The notes beneath the pieces are model-generated. The model was not told where the DNA came from, searched no databases, and saw nothing but the letters and a program-made list of their open reading frames with translations. Positions 10,972 to 19,886 of a DNA stretch of 64,000 bases are shown one piece after another; positions within the stretch are counted from its first letter, which is position 1; each line of letters opens with the position of its first letter. This DNA comes from Tritrichomonas musculus (taxonomy: Eukaryota > Parabasalia > Tritrichomonadida > Tritrichomonadidae): contig JAPFFF010000057.1 of NCBI GenBank assembly GCA_039105265.1, forward strand, positions 186,001 through 250,000, in the 5' to 3' direction. The translations under genes and the position numbers were made by a program.

Positions 10972-11010
10972 TCATTTTTTTAATTATATTTTTTTTTTAA
11001 CATTCTCAAT

Positions 11011-13213
11011 ATGATGCAAGCGACTTATGAATTTAAAAAGCTTTTCGATGATCCACAAATATATAAAAATTTTAGCAATTCAAGTAAAATGTTCGAATTA
11101 CTTAGATATATTAAGTACCCAAATATTTCTCAGCTTAAAAAGGAAGTTTTCAAGCATCGAAATTCCCCAGAAATAATGATTATTGATAAATATGAGAATA
11201 AAGATAACAAGTATTTTATTCTGTGCTTTGATTTTAAAATAATTATTATTGATCAACAATCGAAAGATAATAGTGACGAACAATTCCTCAAAAGCATCCT
11301 TTCAAAGCATCACACCTTTAATAAATATTTTTTGCTAAACGACGAAGATGCAAATCCAGAATCAGGAAGTGAAAAAATATTATCTTTATATACACTTAAC
11401 AAATTTAATAATTTTTTAATAAACCAAAAACATATTTTCAACTCTACAATTCAAGACATTTGGCGAATTATTACCAGATGTTTAAGTGCATTTATAATCA
11501 AAAAAGGGCAAGAAAACTCTTAGTTTAATGGAGAAGTGTGATATCATCTTTGAGTTACTCCTTACAATTCGATACCTTCACTCGCTTGGATACATTTACA
11601 GAGATTTAAGATTAAACAATATCATCATTAATCATAACAAAGATGCAATTTTTAATTGATTTTGATTGTTTAATCAAATATGAAGAAACAACTGAAACAG
11701 AAACTGAAAATGATATCGAAACAAAAGATTTTTACAATTCATTTGCAGCTCCAGAAACGCATAAAACATACAAATCAGATATTTATTCATTAGGACAAGT
11801 AATTAATCATATATTAAATGATGAAATTCAAGAAGATAATTATATATCTGACATTAATTCAATTTGTCAATTATGTTTAAATGAAAAAGAAGAAGAAAGG
11901 CCAAATATAAGTACGTTGATTTATCTATTTTATGTTAAATGTTTGTCAAATATTCATTTGAATAGCGACAAAAGAAAAAAATTGGTTACTCTTTTAGAAA
12001 AACATTTCATAAAAGAAAGTGAACTTTTTGATTTATTTACATTATATCTTATTTATTCAGAAGGACGATATATTTCAAAAGATGAAAACAAAGCAAAATC
12101 ATATTTTAGCCAAATCATTTGTAAATTCAGTTTTATGTTCTATCCAAATATTAATTTAGTCGAAGAGGAAAATTGTAAACATATAAATGCTTCAGAAATC
12201 ATTGTAATAGATAAATATCAAAAGAAAGGCCAAAATTATTTCATTTTATGTTTCGATTCCAAAATCATTATTATCAAGAGAAACCCTAAAGAAGAAACAG
12301 AAGAAATAGTTCTACAAAATATTCTTGAGAAACACCCCAATTTTAATGTTTATTATTTACAAAATATCCTTGAGAAACACACTGATTTTGATGATATTGA
12401 AAACAAAAAATCAGCAGAATTAGAGTGTTTATTTCACATACAAAATACGGAATTCAAAATCAAAAATGAGAATATGAAAAATTTTATTGATATAATTTCC
12501 GGATGTTTATTTTCATATTTAATGAATTGTATAAAAAATAAAGAGCCGAGAGAATCAAATTATGATACCTTTTCTAGTAATAATACTTATGATTTTAGCA
12601 ATACAATTCATTTTTTATTTGGATCCAATCAAAATGATCTAAAAGCTCAATTCGATCTAGGATTCATTTTTCATGAAGGCAAGTATGTCATGCAGAACAT
12701 CGACAAAGCAATTCATTATTATTCACTCGCTGCAAATCAAAACTTTTTAAGTGCACAACTCAATCTCGACTTTATTTATTCCGAAGGTGAATATGTCACG
12801 CCAAACATCGGTAAAGCAATTCATTATTTTTCACTCGCTGCAAATCAAAAAGATCCACGAGCACAATTCAATCTCGGTTTGATTTATTATGAAGGTAAAT
12901 ATGTCAAACAGGACATCAACAAAGCAATTCATTATTATTCACTCGCTGCAAATCAAAACTATTCAATGGCACAATACAATCTCGGCTTGATTTATTATGA
13001 AGGCAAATATATCACACGCGACATAAAAAAACAATTCATTATTATTCACTCGCTGCAAAGCAAAATTATCCAGGTGCCCAATTAAATCTCGGTGTCATTT
13101 ATTTAGAAGGCAAATATGTCACACGCGACATTAAAAAAGCAATTCATTATTATTCACACGCTGCAAAGCAAAATAATTCAGGTGCTCAATTCGATCTTGG
13201 TTTGATTGTACTG
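11011..13213 (+). pseudogene. broken and rearranged Sel1-kinase gene
   Basis: A relative of the gene at 150-3995 in pieces. From the ATG at 11011, 170 codons give the N-terminal region with IIDKYENKDNKYFILCFDFK. The frame then stops at 11521-11523. The catalytic-loop part (YLHSLGYIYRDLRLNN) follows in another frame (11522 onward) and again ends in stops. The activation segment and the rest continue in a third frame from about 11643 (LIDFDCLIKYEE, then KSDIYSLGQVINHIL). About 100 residues of the kinase N-lobe are missing between the first two pieces. Near 12190 a second copy of the N-terminal motif appears (IIVIDKYQKKGQNYFILCFD), so two gene copies seem merged. Sel1 repeats run from about 12640, with one more frame change near 13025 (an A run), and the sequence is cut off by a T run at 13214. 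DFD again replaces DFG. Confidence 0.8.
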
Positions 13214-13240
13214 TTTTTTTTTTTTTTTTTTTTTTTTTTT
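13214..13240. repeat. poly-T run of 27 at a gene-fragment joint
   Basis: A homopolymer run ends the Sel1 pseudogene on its left in the middle of a repeat (after DLGLIV). On its right an unrelated minus-strand fragment begins. It may be a true slippage tract, the scar of an insertion, or a misassembly joint. Confidence 0.7.
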
Positions 13241-13820
13241 GGATGGATATTAATGACAGATACATCAAGCATTCTTTAAATTTTTTGGTAAATTTTTTAG
13301 AATTCCTTTTTTGTTTAAGAATTATTAAGTCAAACAAAGAAATAGCAAGCACGTATTCTTTTGAAGGATCATCATTAAAATTCCAAATCAATTGCATTTC
13401 TGTAAAAGCTTTTTTAAGCCTTTTGAAGAGATATTCAGCTTTGTTCAATAGTTCATTTGAATCATATTGTTTTTTGTATTTCAAATTATCATTCGTACTA
13501 TTTTTAATGCTATCTTTATTGAATATATTATGATCGTTGTTATTATCTGAAGTATTTTGAATACTATCATTATCAGAAACACTTTTAATGTTGACATTAT
13601 CTGATATGTCTTGATTGTTATTATTATCAGAAACATTTTGAATGCTATCATTTTCTGAAATACTTTTAGTGTTATCACTATTTGAACTCTTGATTTCATT
13701 ATCTGAAATGTCAATTATTTTGTTTTTTTTTTTTTTTTTCTTCTGAATTCGAATAATATGATTCAGATGTTGTGATATTTTTATTCAACGCTTCATCGTT
13801 CTTAATTAATAAGTGCCCAA
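13241..13820 (-). pseudogene. fragment of an acidic Ser/Asp/Asn-rich protein
   Basis: The minus strand is open from about 13722 down to the T run at 13214-13240. It codes for a low-complexity acidic stretch of SDN/SVSDND/SIQN repeats, then a charged helical part (LLNKAEYLFKRLKKAFTEMQ, WNFNDDPSKEYVLAISLFD, KKFTKKFKECLMYLSLISIQ). A further open piece upstream (13740-13820, ALNKNITTSESYYSNSEE) would join it if the A run at 13723-13739 changed length. There is no start codon and no natural end, so it is a fragment. The family is not recognised. The helical end could be a relative of the inter-domain part of the Sel1 genes, but I cannot show this. Confidence 0.5.
13723..13739. repeat. poly-T run of 17
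   Basis: This homopolymer run (A on the coding strand) lies inside the acidic fragment and changes its frame. It is one of four long A/T runs between 13.2 and 16.6 kb. Confidence 0.7.
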
Positions 13821-13830
13821 ATCAATTGAC

Positions 13831-15106
13831 CTAACCGCAAATATCGCAGTAAATCCACTCACAAATTGATGCGTATGCGTAGTGGTTGAATGAGTTCATG
13901 CCTTCTGGTGATACTTTTCCATCTGGCTTCATGCTGTCCCATCTTTCCCACATTGAAGTTGCTCCCATTGTCACTGGATAGAGCCATCCTGGATAGTCTT
14001 TCTGGAGGAATGTTGTGACTGCATCTCCGTTGTTGCCTGCCTTTGTCAAAGCACGACAGAGGATTGGAGTGCCGACGAATCCTGTGCAAAGGTGGAAGTT
14101 CTTGTTCTCGAGAAGCTTGTGAAGGCTGCCAATTGATGTTTTCAATGTCCCTTCTGGGTACAAATCGAGCATAATAGCGAGTGAGAGAGCTGTCTGTGTT
14201 TGGATTGCGCAACGTCCACTTGGTGTGAAATACTCGTGGCGGATTGTTTTGAGTGTTTCTTCAGCTCGCTTCTTGTAAAGTTCGTACTCGTCATTCTTTC
14301 CGAGAACTTTCGCAGCCTTGTATGTAAAGTGAGTGACCAATAGTAGAACACGGTGCATGTGTATGTGAGCTCTGTTCCACCAAAGATACGGTCCTTGTTC
14401 TTTGGAATTTGAGTTCCATCGAGGGCAAGCCAATCGCAGAGTTGCAAATAAGTGATGTCCCACAAGCCGTCTTTCATGTGCTTGAGCATAACTTCGACCC
14501 ACATTTTCATGCCATCAAAATAATCTTCAAGGATCTGCCTCTTTCCGTTCATCAAGTAAATGTTCCAAGGCATGATTGTGGCTGCATCACTCCATGCAAT
14601 CATACCATCTGATGGGAAGTTTGGAACTGTTTCTCTTGTGTGGAATATTGGGCACAAAATTGGAGGAATTCCTTCATCGCGGCACTGTGTCAGGTAGACT
14701 TCCCTCATGTATTTTCTGTAGAATGCATAGCAGTCCATGTTGAACATGGCTGTCTCACAGAAGATCTGTGCATCTCTTGTCCATCCAAGACGTTCATCAC
14801 GTTGTGGACAGTCTGTTGGAACGTCGAGGAAGTTGTCGCGTTGGCTCCATAAACCATTCAAAATCAACCAGTTCACAAGTGGAAGTCCTGTCTCGAGGTG
14901 TCCAGCCATGTCCAAGTTAGAATAAAAGTTGCAACCGACGAAGTTGTCAATTGAAACTGGTCCTTCCCACTTCGTGAGGCGCATGTACCTGAAGCCATAA
15001 TATGTGAAGTGAGGATGTACAACTGCTTCGTTTCCATCTGATATGTAACGGAACTGTTCGAGTGCACTTCGAATGTTGTCTCTGAAGAAGTTTTCTTCTT
15101 GAAGGA
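13831..15106 (-). pseudogene. alpha-L-rhamnosidase (GH78) fragment
   Basis: Two overlapping minus-strand frames (15137-14142, then 14502-13831, with a switch near 14340) encode the catalytic part of a GH78 alpha-L-rhamnosidase, a six-hairpin glycosidase that removes terminal rhamnose from glycans. The family hallmark DVPTDCPQRDERLGWT is present with its acidic residues, followed by RDAQIF (families usually have GDAQ). The later GATSMWERWDSM with the catalytic Glu region and NHYAYASICEWIY near the end are also present. The usual N-terminal beta domains and the C-terminal beta-sandwich are absent. The fragment begins directly after a T run (15107-15120) and has no start codon of its own. Its base composition and codon use are clearly GC-richer than everything around it, which suggests transfer from a bacterium or a different genomic source. 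One frame switch plus truncation means it is not functional as it stands. Confidence 0.85.
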
Positions 15107-15120
15107 TTTTTTTTTTTTTT
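15107..15120. repeat. poly-T run of 14 at the edge of the rhamnosidase fragment
   Basis: This run marks the exact point where the GC-rich rhamnosidase coding sequence gives way to AT-rich intergenic DNA. It supports the idea that the fragment is inserted or misjoined. Confidence 0.65.
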
Positions 15121-16016
15121 AAATATATCTCTTTCATTTGTATATTAAAATGATTTTATATTTATAAATCTATGTATGGTTAAAAGCTATTGATTAGGGA
15201 AAATTGTAAAGAACATCTTATTTTCAAATTTTTGTTTACTTTTCATTTTGAAATAATTTATACAAAAAGTTTGATAAAATAATCAATTTTGTTCAGGGGA
15301 TTTGAGAATGACATCCAATATTATTAAAATTTAAAAATTTAGATGATTTTAAATGAAAATAAACTTTTTCCAAAAATATAAAAAAAGCAAAATTACAATC
15401 ATATGTATATATTACTATATGGAGATAAAATATTTTTTTTTTTTTTTTAATTTTGCTTTTTTCACTTCACATCTATATGATCTGCATTGATTTAAGATCT
15501 AAAAATTTGCAAAAATATAGTAAACAAATAATTAATAATAATTATTTATTTGAAGAAATATAATAATTAATACAATCACCATGAAAAATAAATATTTAAT
15601 ATAATATTAATACATTATGCTATTTACGATAGAGTTTTAAATATTTTATTGGATGTTCTTAGCAATTAACTGAGATATTTAGAAAAATTGTATATATGAG
15701 GATCTAAGTATTAGAATATTTGTTTTCAATATTATTCAATCTAAACTTGGTATGCATACTTTTTATTTATGGTTCTATATTGTGTTTGAATGAATGTTAA
15801 GAAGATATACATGAAATAACTCTATATGTCCATAATAAGTTGATCTGTAATGCTCATAATTTCAACAAATATGCATAGCTATGAAGTTTATGTTTGAATA
15901 GAAGCAATAAATAATGCTTGTTTCCTGATTTCAAGACGATAGAGTATAAAAAAGATATAAAGCCAAATATAAGATCATTTTTAATATCATTTGCCACTTT
16001 GACGTTGCCATCAACT

Positions 16017-16084
16017 CAAAGTTGATAACTTTGATAATGAAGAACTTTTAAACGGTCACTTCGTTATCAATTTTATCAACGTTG
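16017..16084. repeat. imperfect 26-bp inverted repeat
   Basis: The left arm 16017-16042 and the reverse complement of the right arm 16059-16084 agree at 22 of 26 positions, with a 16-base loop. Each arm holds two TTGATAA/GTTGATAA units, so it is both a direct and an inverted repeat. It could be an RNA hairpin or a remnant of a small element. Confidence 0.5.
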
Positions 16085-16553
16085 ACCATCCATGTTCTCA
16101 AAATGATTATAAATTATATTTTCAGAACAATCCTTTAGAGATTTGCAAAGTTGCCTTCGCTTTATTAATTTTGACACAAAATTTTACAGTTTTCAAAACT
16201 TTTGTAACGAAAAAAATCCACTTTCGTAAAGAAAAATGTAACCACCAAATTTTTATCACTTAACTTTTTGATTTTATTTCCACTTAATTTATTATCTTTT
16301 CAATTGTCATCACCACCTTCATCTTTATCTTTATTTATTCCATAAAGAAGATTTTAATTGTAATAATTGAAAATATATTAATTTTTTTTTATCGAAGGAT
16401 ACTTTTTGAATTCATTGAAAAACAAACTTATTATATGAGATCATTCAAAAAGTACCCACGATAACTTCTGCATAGTTATAGTTTTGCTCCATTTTTATTT
16501 GATAAAAAAACGAAAAAATATTGAGTCCAAAACATTAACCAAGTCTAAATATG

Positions 16554-16605
<52 letters not shown>
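16554..16605. repeat. poly-A tract of 52
   Basis: The longest homopolymer in the window. No gene ends next to it in a way that suggests a retrocopy tail, and the sequence on both sides is AT-rich and anonymous. Like the other runs, it may mark slippage or an assembly joint. Confidence 0.8.
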
Positions 16606-16608
<3 letters not shown>

Positions 16609-16778
16609 ATCAATAATAAAATTAATAATTAAAAGGTTTTTTTACTCGAAAATGAGCAAAAATTAATGCTTGACTAAATTCTTTATTTCATCACTTTCAG
16701 TGCAATCAATTGGTCTTCTACAAAAGGAAATATAAAAAAAATCATTTATAAAGATGAATTTGGATTTGATTTAATTGT

Positions 16779-17128
16779 TTAATTGCTAATTTCATCTTTA
16801 GCATTAACGTCAATATCATTACATTCCATTATAAGTTTGATTATTTCACTGTTGCCTTTTTCAACTGCTAAATGAAGAGGTGTTTTTTTATTAAAGACAA
16901 AATATAAAATATAATTTAATTTTATTTTCAAAATTTCATAAAATTATCTTAAATTACATCATCATAATAAAATAAAAAAAAATTTTACAAAAATATAAGA
17001 ATTGATATGTAATAAAAAAACAATATAAAAATGCATAATGTGTTAATATCAAGTTTATCATTCTTTAATAAAAGTTTCACAATTTCGATATTGCTTTTTT
17101 CAACTGCAGTAAAAATTGCTGTTTTATG
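16779..17128 (-). pseudogene. ankyrin-repeat fragment
   Basis: Two ankyrin units are readable on the minus strand: HKTAIFTAVEKSNIEIVKLLLKNDKLDIN at 17128-17042 (given here in parts: KTAIFTAVEKSNIEIVKLLL) and TPLHLAVEKGNSEIIKLIME...DVNAKDE at 16880-16790, ending in a stop at 16779-16781. Between them are about 150 bases of A/T-rich DNA with stops, either decay or insertion. The fragment ends abruptly at 17128, where a different gene starts on the other strand. It resembles the C-terminal part of the DUF3447/ankyrin proteins elsewhere in the window. Confidence 0.65.
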
Positions 17129-17844
17129 AAACAATTGACAGGAAATGTGGTCGTTTCATCTCATTACAGATTCCATTTGACAGCGAACGTTATGAGGACC
17201 AATTATGTGTCACTTTTCCGTCAAACGGACGTTACACGGTAATGGTATATCTGGCAAACGATATCGGCTCCTACACGGCATACATGAGGTACTTCTTTGA
17301 TGTAACTGGTGCCTCAAAACAGGCGCCCGTTAATCCGGCCAAATATGTATTCAAAGATAGAACATTTGCACCAAGAAAAATAACAGATGGTAAAGGCAAC
17401 GAGGTCATTATTAAGCCTAACCAGAACTGTTACTTGGTCAATAAGAAGGAACAGACCCTTCAGATGAAAACTGCCAATCCGAATGATGATATTCACCTCG
17501 AATTCAAGAGGGAAGACAAGACAATGGTCTTCGTCAAGCAATCTGGTCAGGAAGGCGACTTTAGAAAGTTCGATTGGACAATTCCTGACGAATTTGGTGA
17601 ATATCATTTGATAGGCTGGATTAATGACAACTATTGCATTGATCTGACTTATATTTATACAAATGAAGTTCAAAAAGGGCCAACAAAAGAAGAAACTCAG
17701 CTCTTAAATGAATATAGAAGTAAAATTGACAAGAATTTTGTGAAACCTGAAGAAAAAGTTGACAATAAAAAGAAGCCAGAACAGAACACAACAAATGAAG
17801 AAGTTGAAAAGAAAAGATCTTCAAAATGCTGCTTATTGATTTAA
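17128..17844 (+). pseudogene. 3' part of a CaaX-ended, KY/transglutaminase-like gene
   Basis: An open frame of about 238 codons with no ATG at its start. It begins inside coding sequence (ETIDRKCGRFISLQ) right where the ankyrin fragment ends. It codes for beta-rich, Ig-like segments (VTFPSNGRYTVMVYLANDIG, FGEYHLIGWINDNYCIDLTY), which remind me of the C-terminal half of the KY/transglutaminase-like proteins found in trichomonads. The family call is tentative. The end is Lys-rich and finishes KKRSSKCCLLI: CLLI is a CaaX box for prenylation, preceded by another Cys that could be palmitoylated and by a basic patch. The complete protein would be held on the inner face of a membrane. Codon use is a little GC-richer than its neighbours in the first half. 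The missing 5' end shows a truncation or a misjoin. Confidence 0.6.
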
Positions 17845-18383
17845 ATGATTTTTTTATGTAAACAATAATAATGAAATAAAAAGCTAATATTTAGTACTTC
17901 AATGCATTTTTTCCCAAAATTATTTTTAGACTATACAGGTATTATCATGCCCAAGATTTAGATTTATGACACTTTAAATGCTATGATATATATAATAGTG
18001 GATTTATATGTTTTTATCGTCTGAATTAATTTAATTGATTAATCACATTTTATTTGAATAATACACTATACATAATAATATATTTCATTTAGTTGTAGGG
18101 ATTGTAATTCAAATGGTTATGAAAAATTGAAATCATATTTAAATATATTACTTAATATTATTTTTAAAAGTAAATAAATATTCTGATAATTTTATATTTT
18201 ATATAATACAAATATAATATAAATTATTATATTTCAATTTATATCTTAATTATAATTATTTTTAAAAGTTATATATGAAATATTTAGATTAAATTTTTAT
18301 CCAAAAAATTGTTAGATTTATACAATTGATTCTATAAATCAATAGAAAATTGTTATCAAAAAAAATACTTATCGTTATTTTTT
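17845..18383. other. intergenic, AT-rich
   Basis: About 540 bases between the CaaX gene fragment and the ubiquitin-like gene. It is almost entirely A/T with no open frame or repeat worth noting. The last bases before 18384 hold the presumed promoter and short 5' leader of the next gene. Confidence 0.4.
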
Positions 18384-19307
18384 ATGCAGATTTATGTTAA
18401 TGAGAAACCTGAAGGAAAAAAGATTCCACTAGTATTAGAACCAACAAACTCAATTGATGATCTTAAGGATAAATTGCGTTCAATAGATAAGCGCTATCAA
18501 GATATACTAGCACTCATTTATGATCACACTAGCTTAGAAGATGGCAAAAAATCACTTCATGATTATTCAATTCAAGATAATGCAACAATAGATTTATATT
18601 ATTCATTCCAATATCTTCCAATTTACCTTGATATTATTACTTTCGATGGAAAATCAATTAAACTCTATTGTGATCCATTGACAAACATTGGTAATATCAA
18701 ACAATATATACAAACCAAATTTAATGTTCCCGAAGGCCTGAATTTTGTTTCATGTCATGATATTCTACAAGAAGACAAAAGGTTAAATCAATATTACCGT
18801 TTTTCTAGTCCAATTTTTTTAGCACCACAACCTACGCCTGATAAAAAATCAGTTATCATCAAATTATTAAATGGAAACTTTCGGCTTATTGAAATTTCGC
18901 AAACTGCTATAATAGGTGACATTAAAAGTCAAATTCAAACTGTTGAAAATGTTCCCGCAAATCAACAACGCTTATTATTTAAGGACATTTTTCTTGAGGA
19001 CCAAAAATCAATTCAAGATTACTCATTGCCTGATTATCCAATCTTGCTTATGATTCCTCGACCTGGTGGAGAAGATATTGATATTTCTGTGGTGTATCTT
19101 ACAAATAAAGAATTATTAATAAAAGCAGATTCTAAAGATACCATCGGAAATCTTAAAATAATGATTAATTTTATTGATAAACATCCAATAAATATGCAAT
19201 GCTTATCATATAAAGATGTTCAATTAGATGATGATCAAAAAACCCTTGAATCTTATTCTGTTGTGAATGGAGCAAAACTAAATATAGTCCTTTCTTACCG
19301 TGGATAA
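18384..19307 (+). CDS. protein of four divergent ubiquitin-like domains
   Basis: 307 residues, ATG start (MQIYVN, like MQIFVK of ubiquitin). Four ubiquitin-fold units follow head to tail at about 1-76, 77-152, 153-231 and 232-307. The third is the most ubiquitin-like (IIGDIKSQIQTVENVPANQQRLLFKDIFLEDQKSIQDYSL, cited in parts) and ends in RPGG. The fourth ends with SYRG and the stop, so it has one glycine rather than the GG needed for normal activation. The first two lack a GG end. In polyubiquitin genes the units are identical and are cut apart. Here they are far apart in sequence and two of the four boundaries have no Gly-Gly, so the protein probably stays whole and acts as a ubiquitin-like scaffold or adaptor. 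Function beyond the fold is inference. Confidence 0.85.
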   Translation: MQIYVNEKPEGKKIPLVLEPTNSIDDLKDKLRSIDKRYQDILALIYDHTSLEDGKKSLHDYSIQDNATIDLYYSFQYLPIYLDIITFDGKSIKLYCDPLTNIGNIKQYIQTKFNVPEGLNFVSCHDILQEDKRLNQYYRFSSPIFLAPQPTPDKKSVIIKLLNGNFRLIEISQTAIIGDIKSQIQTVENVPANQQRLLFKDIFLEDQKSIQDYSLPDYPILLMIPRPGGEDIDISVVYLTNKELLIKADSKDTIGNLKIMINFIDKHPINMQCLSYKDVQLDDDQKTLESYSVVNGAKLNIVLSYRG

Positions 19308-19886
19308 ATAAAATTATATTTTAATTTCATGCTTTTGTTATTTATTTGTTATATGTAAATTGAAGCCTTTAATTTTTCGTTAATAAATCATTATTAATAA
19401 GATCTCTGTTCATTAATTCTTATGATATCATAAAAATTGCACGCTTTTTATGTTAATATAAAAAAGTATTCATTTTATAATATTAAAACATATATATCTT
19501 CTTCAAATATTATTTAATTTTTTATTTATTAATCATATAGTATAAATATTATTTTATATATGCAATAAAATGATAAAAATATCAAAAAAAGCTAATATTC
19601 AGTTAAAAAAAAATTGAATCAAAAAATTCTATCTTCAATTTTTTTTAAATTAAAGAGTTCAACTTTTCCATTGAAATTCCATCTCTCTCTGAATTTCATA
19701 TTTTAGTGTTTCTTATATTAAATGTATTTTATCCTATACTGCACATAAATTCTTGAAAAAATTCATATTTTTTTTTTTAAATTTTGGGTTCGAACTCAAA
19801 ATTCAAAAGCTTTTGAATTTTTTTATTCAATTGAATAAATAAAAAACAATCTCTTTTCTGAAACTTGAATTTCAACCACCTCTTTT
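19308..19886. other. intergenic, AT-rich
   Basis: About 580 bases of A/T-rich DNA with several poly-T runs of 8-10 near 19610-19780. No frame or repeat recognised. It must contain the end of the ubiquitin-like gene's transcript and the promoter of the large membrane protein gene. Confidence 0.4.

Larger units (their letters stand above)
15121..16778. other. long intergenic stretch with a hairpin and a poly-A tract
   Basis: About 1.65 kb of AT-rich DNA with no convincing gene. It contains an imperfect hairpin at 16017-16084 and a 52-base poly-A at 16554-16605, listed separately. A short inverted pair AAAAAGCAAAATTA / TAATTTTGCTTTTT lies around 15385 and 15450. Confidence 0.5.

Noticed and set aside
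16554-16605. Poly-A tract as the tail of a processed gene copy
   Set aside because: No spliced or truncated coding sequence ends in front of it on the plus strand.
18384-19307. Ordinary polyubiquitin gene
   Set aside because: The four units differ widely and lack Gly-Gly at most borders.
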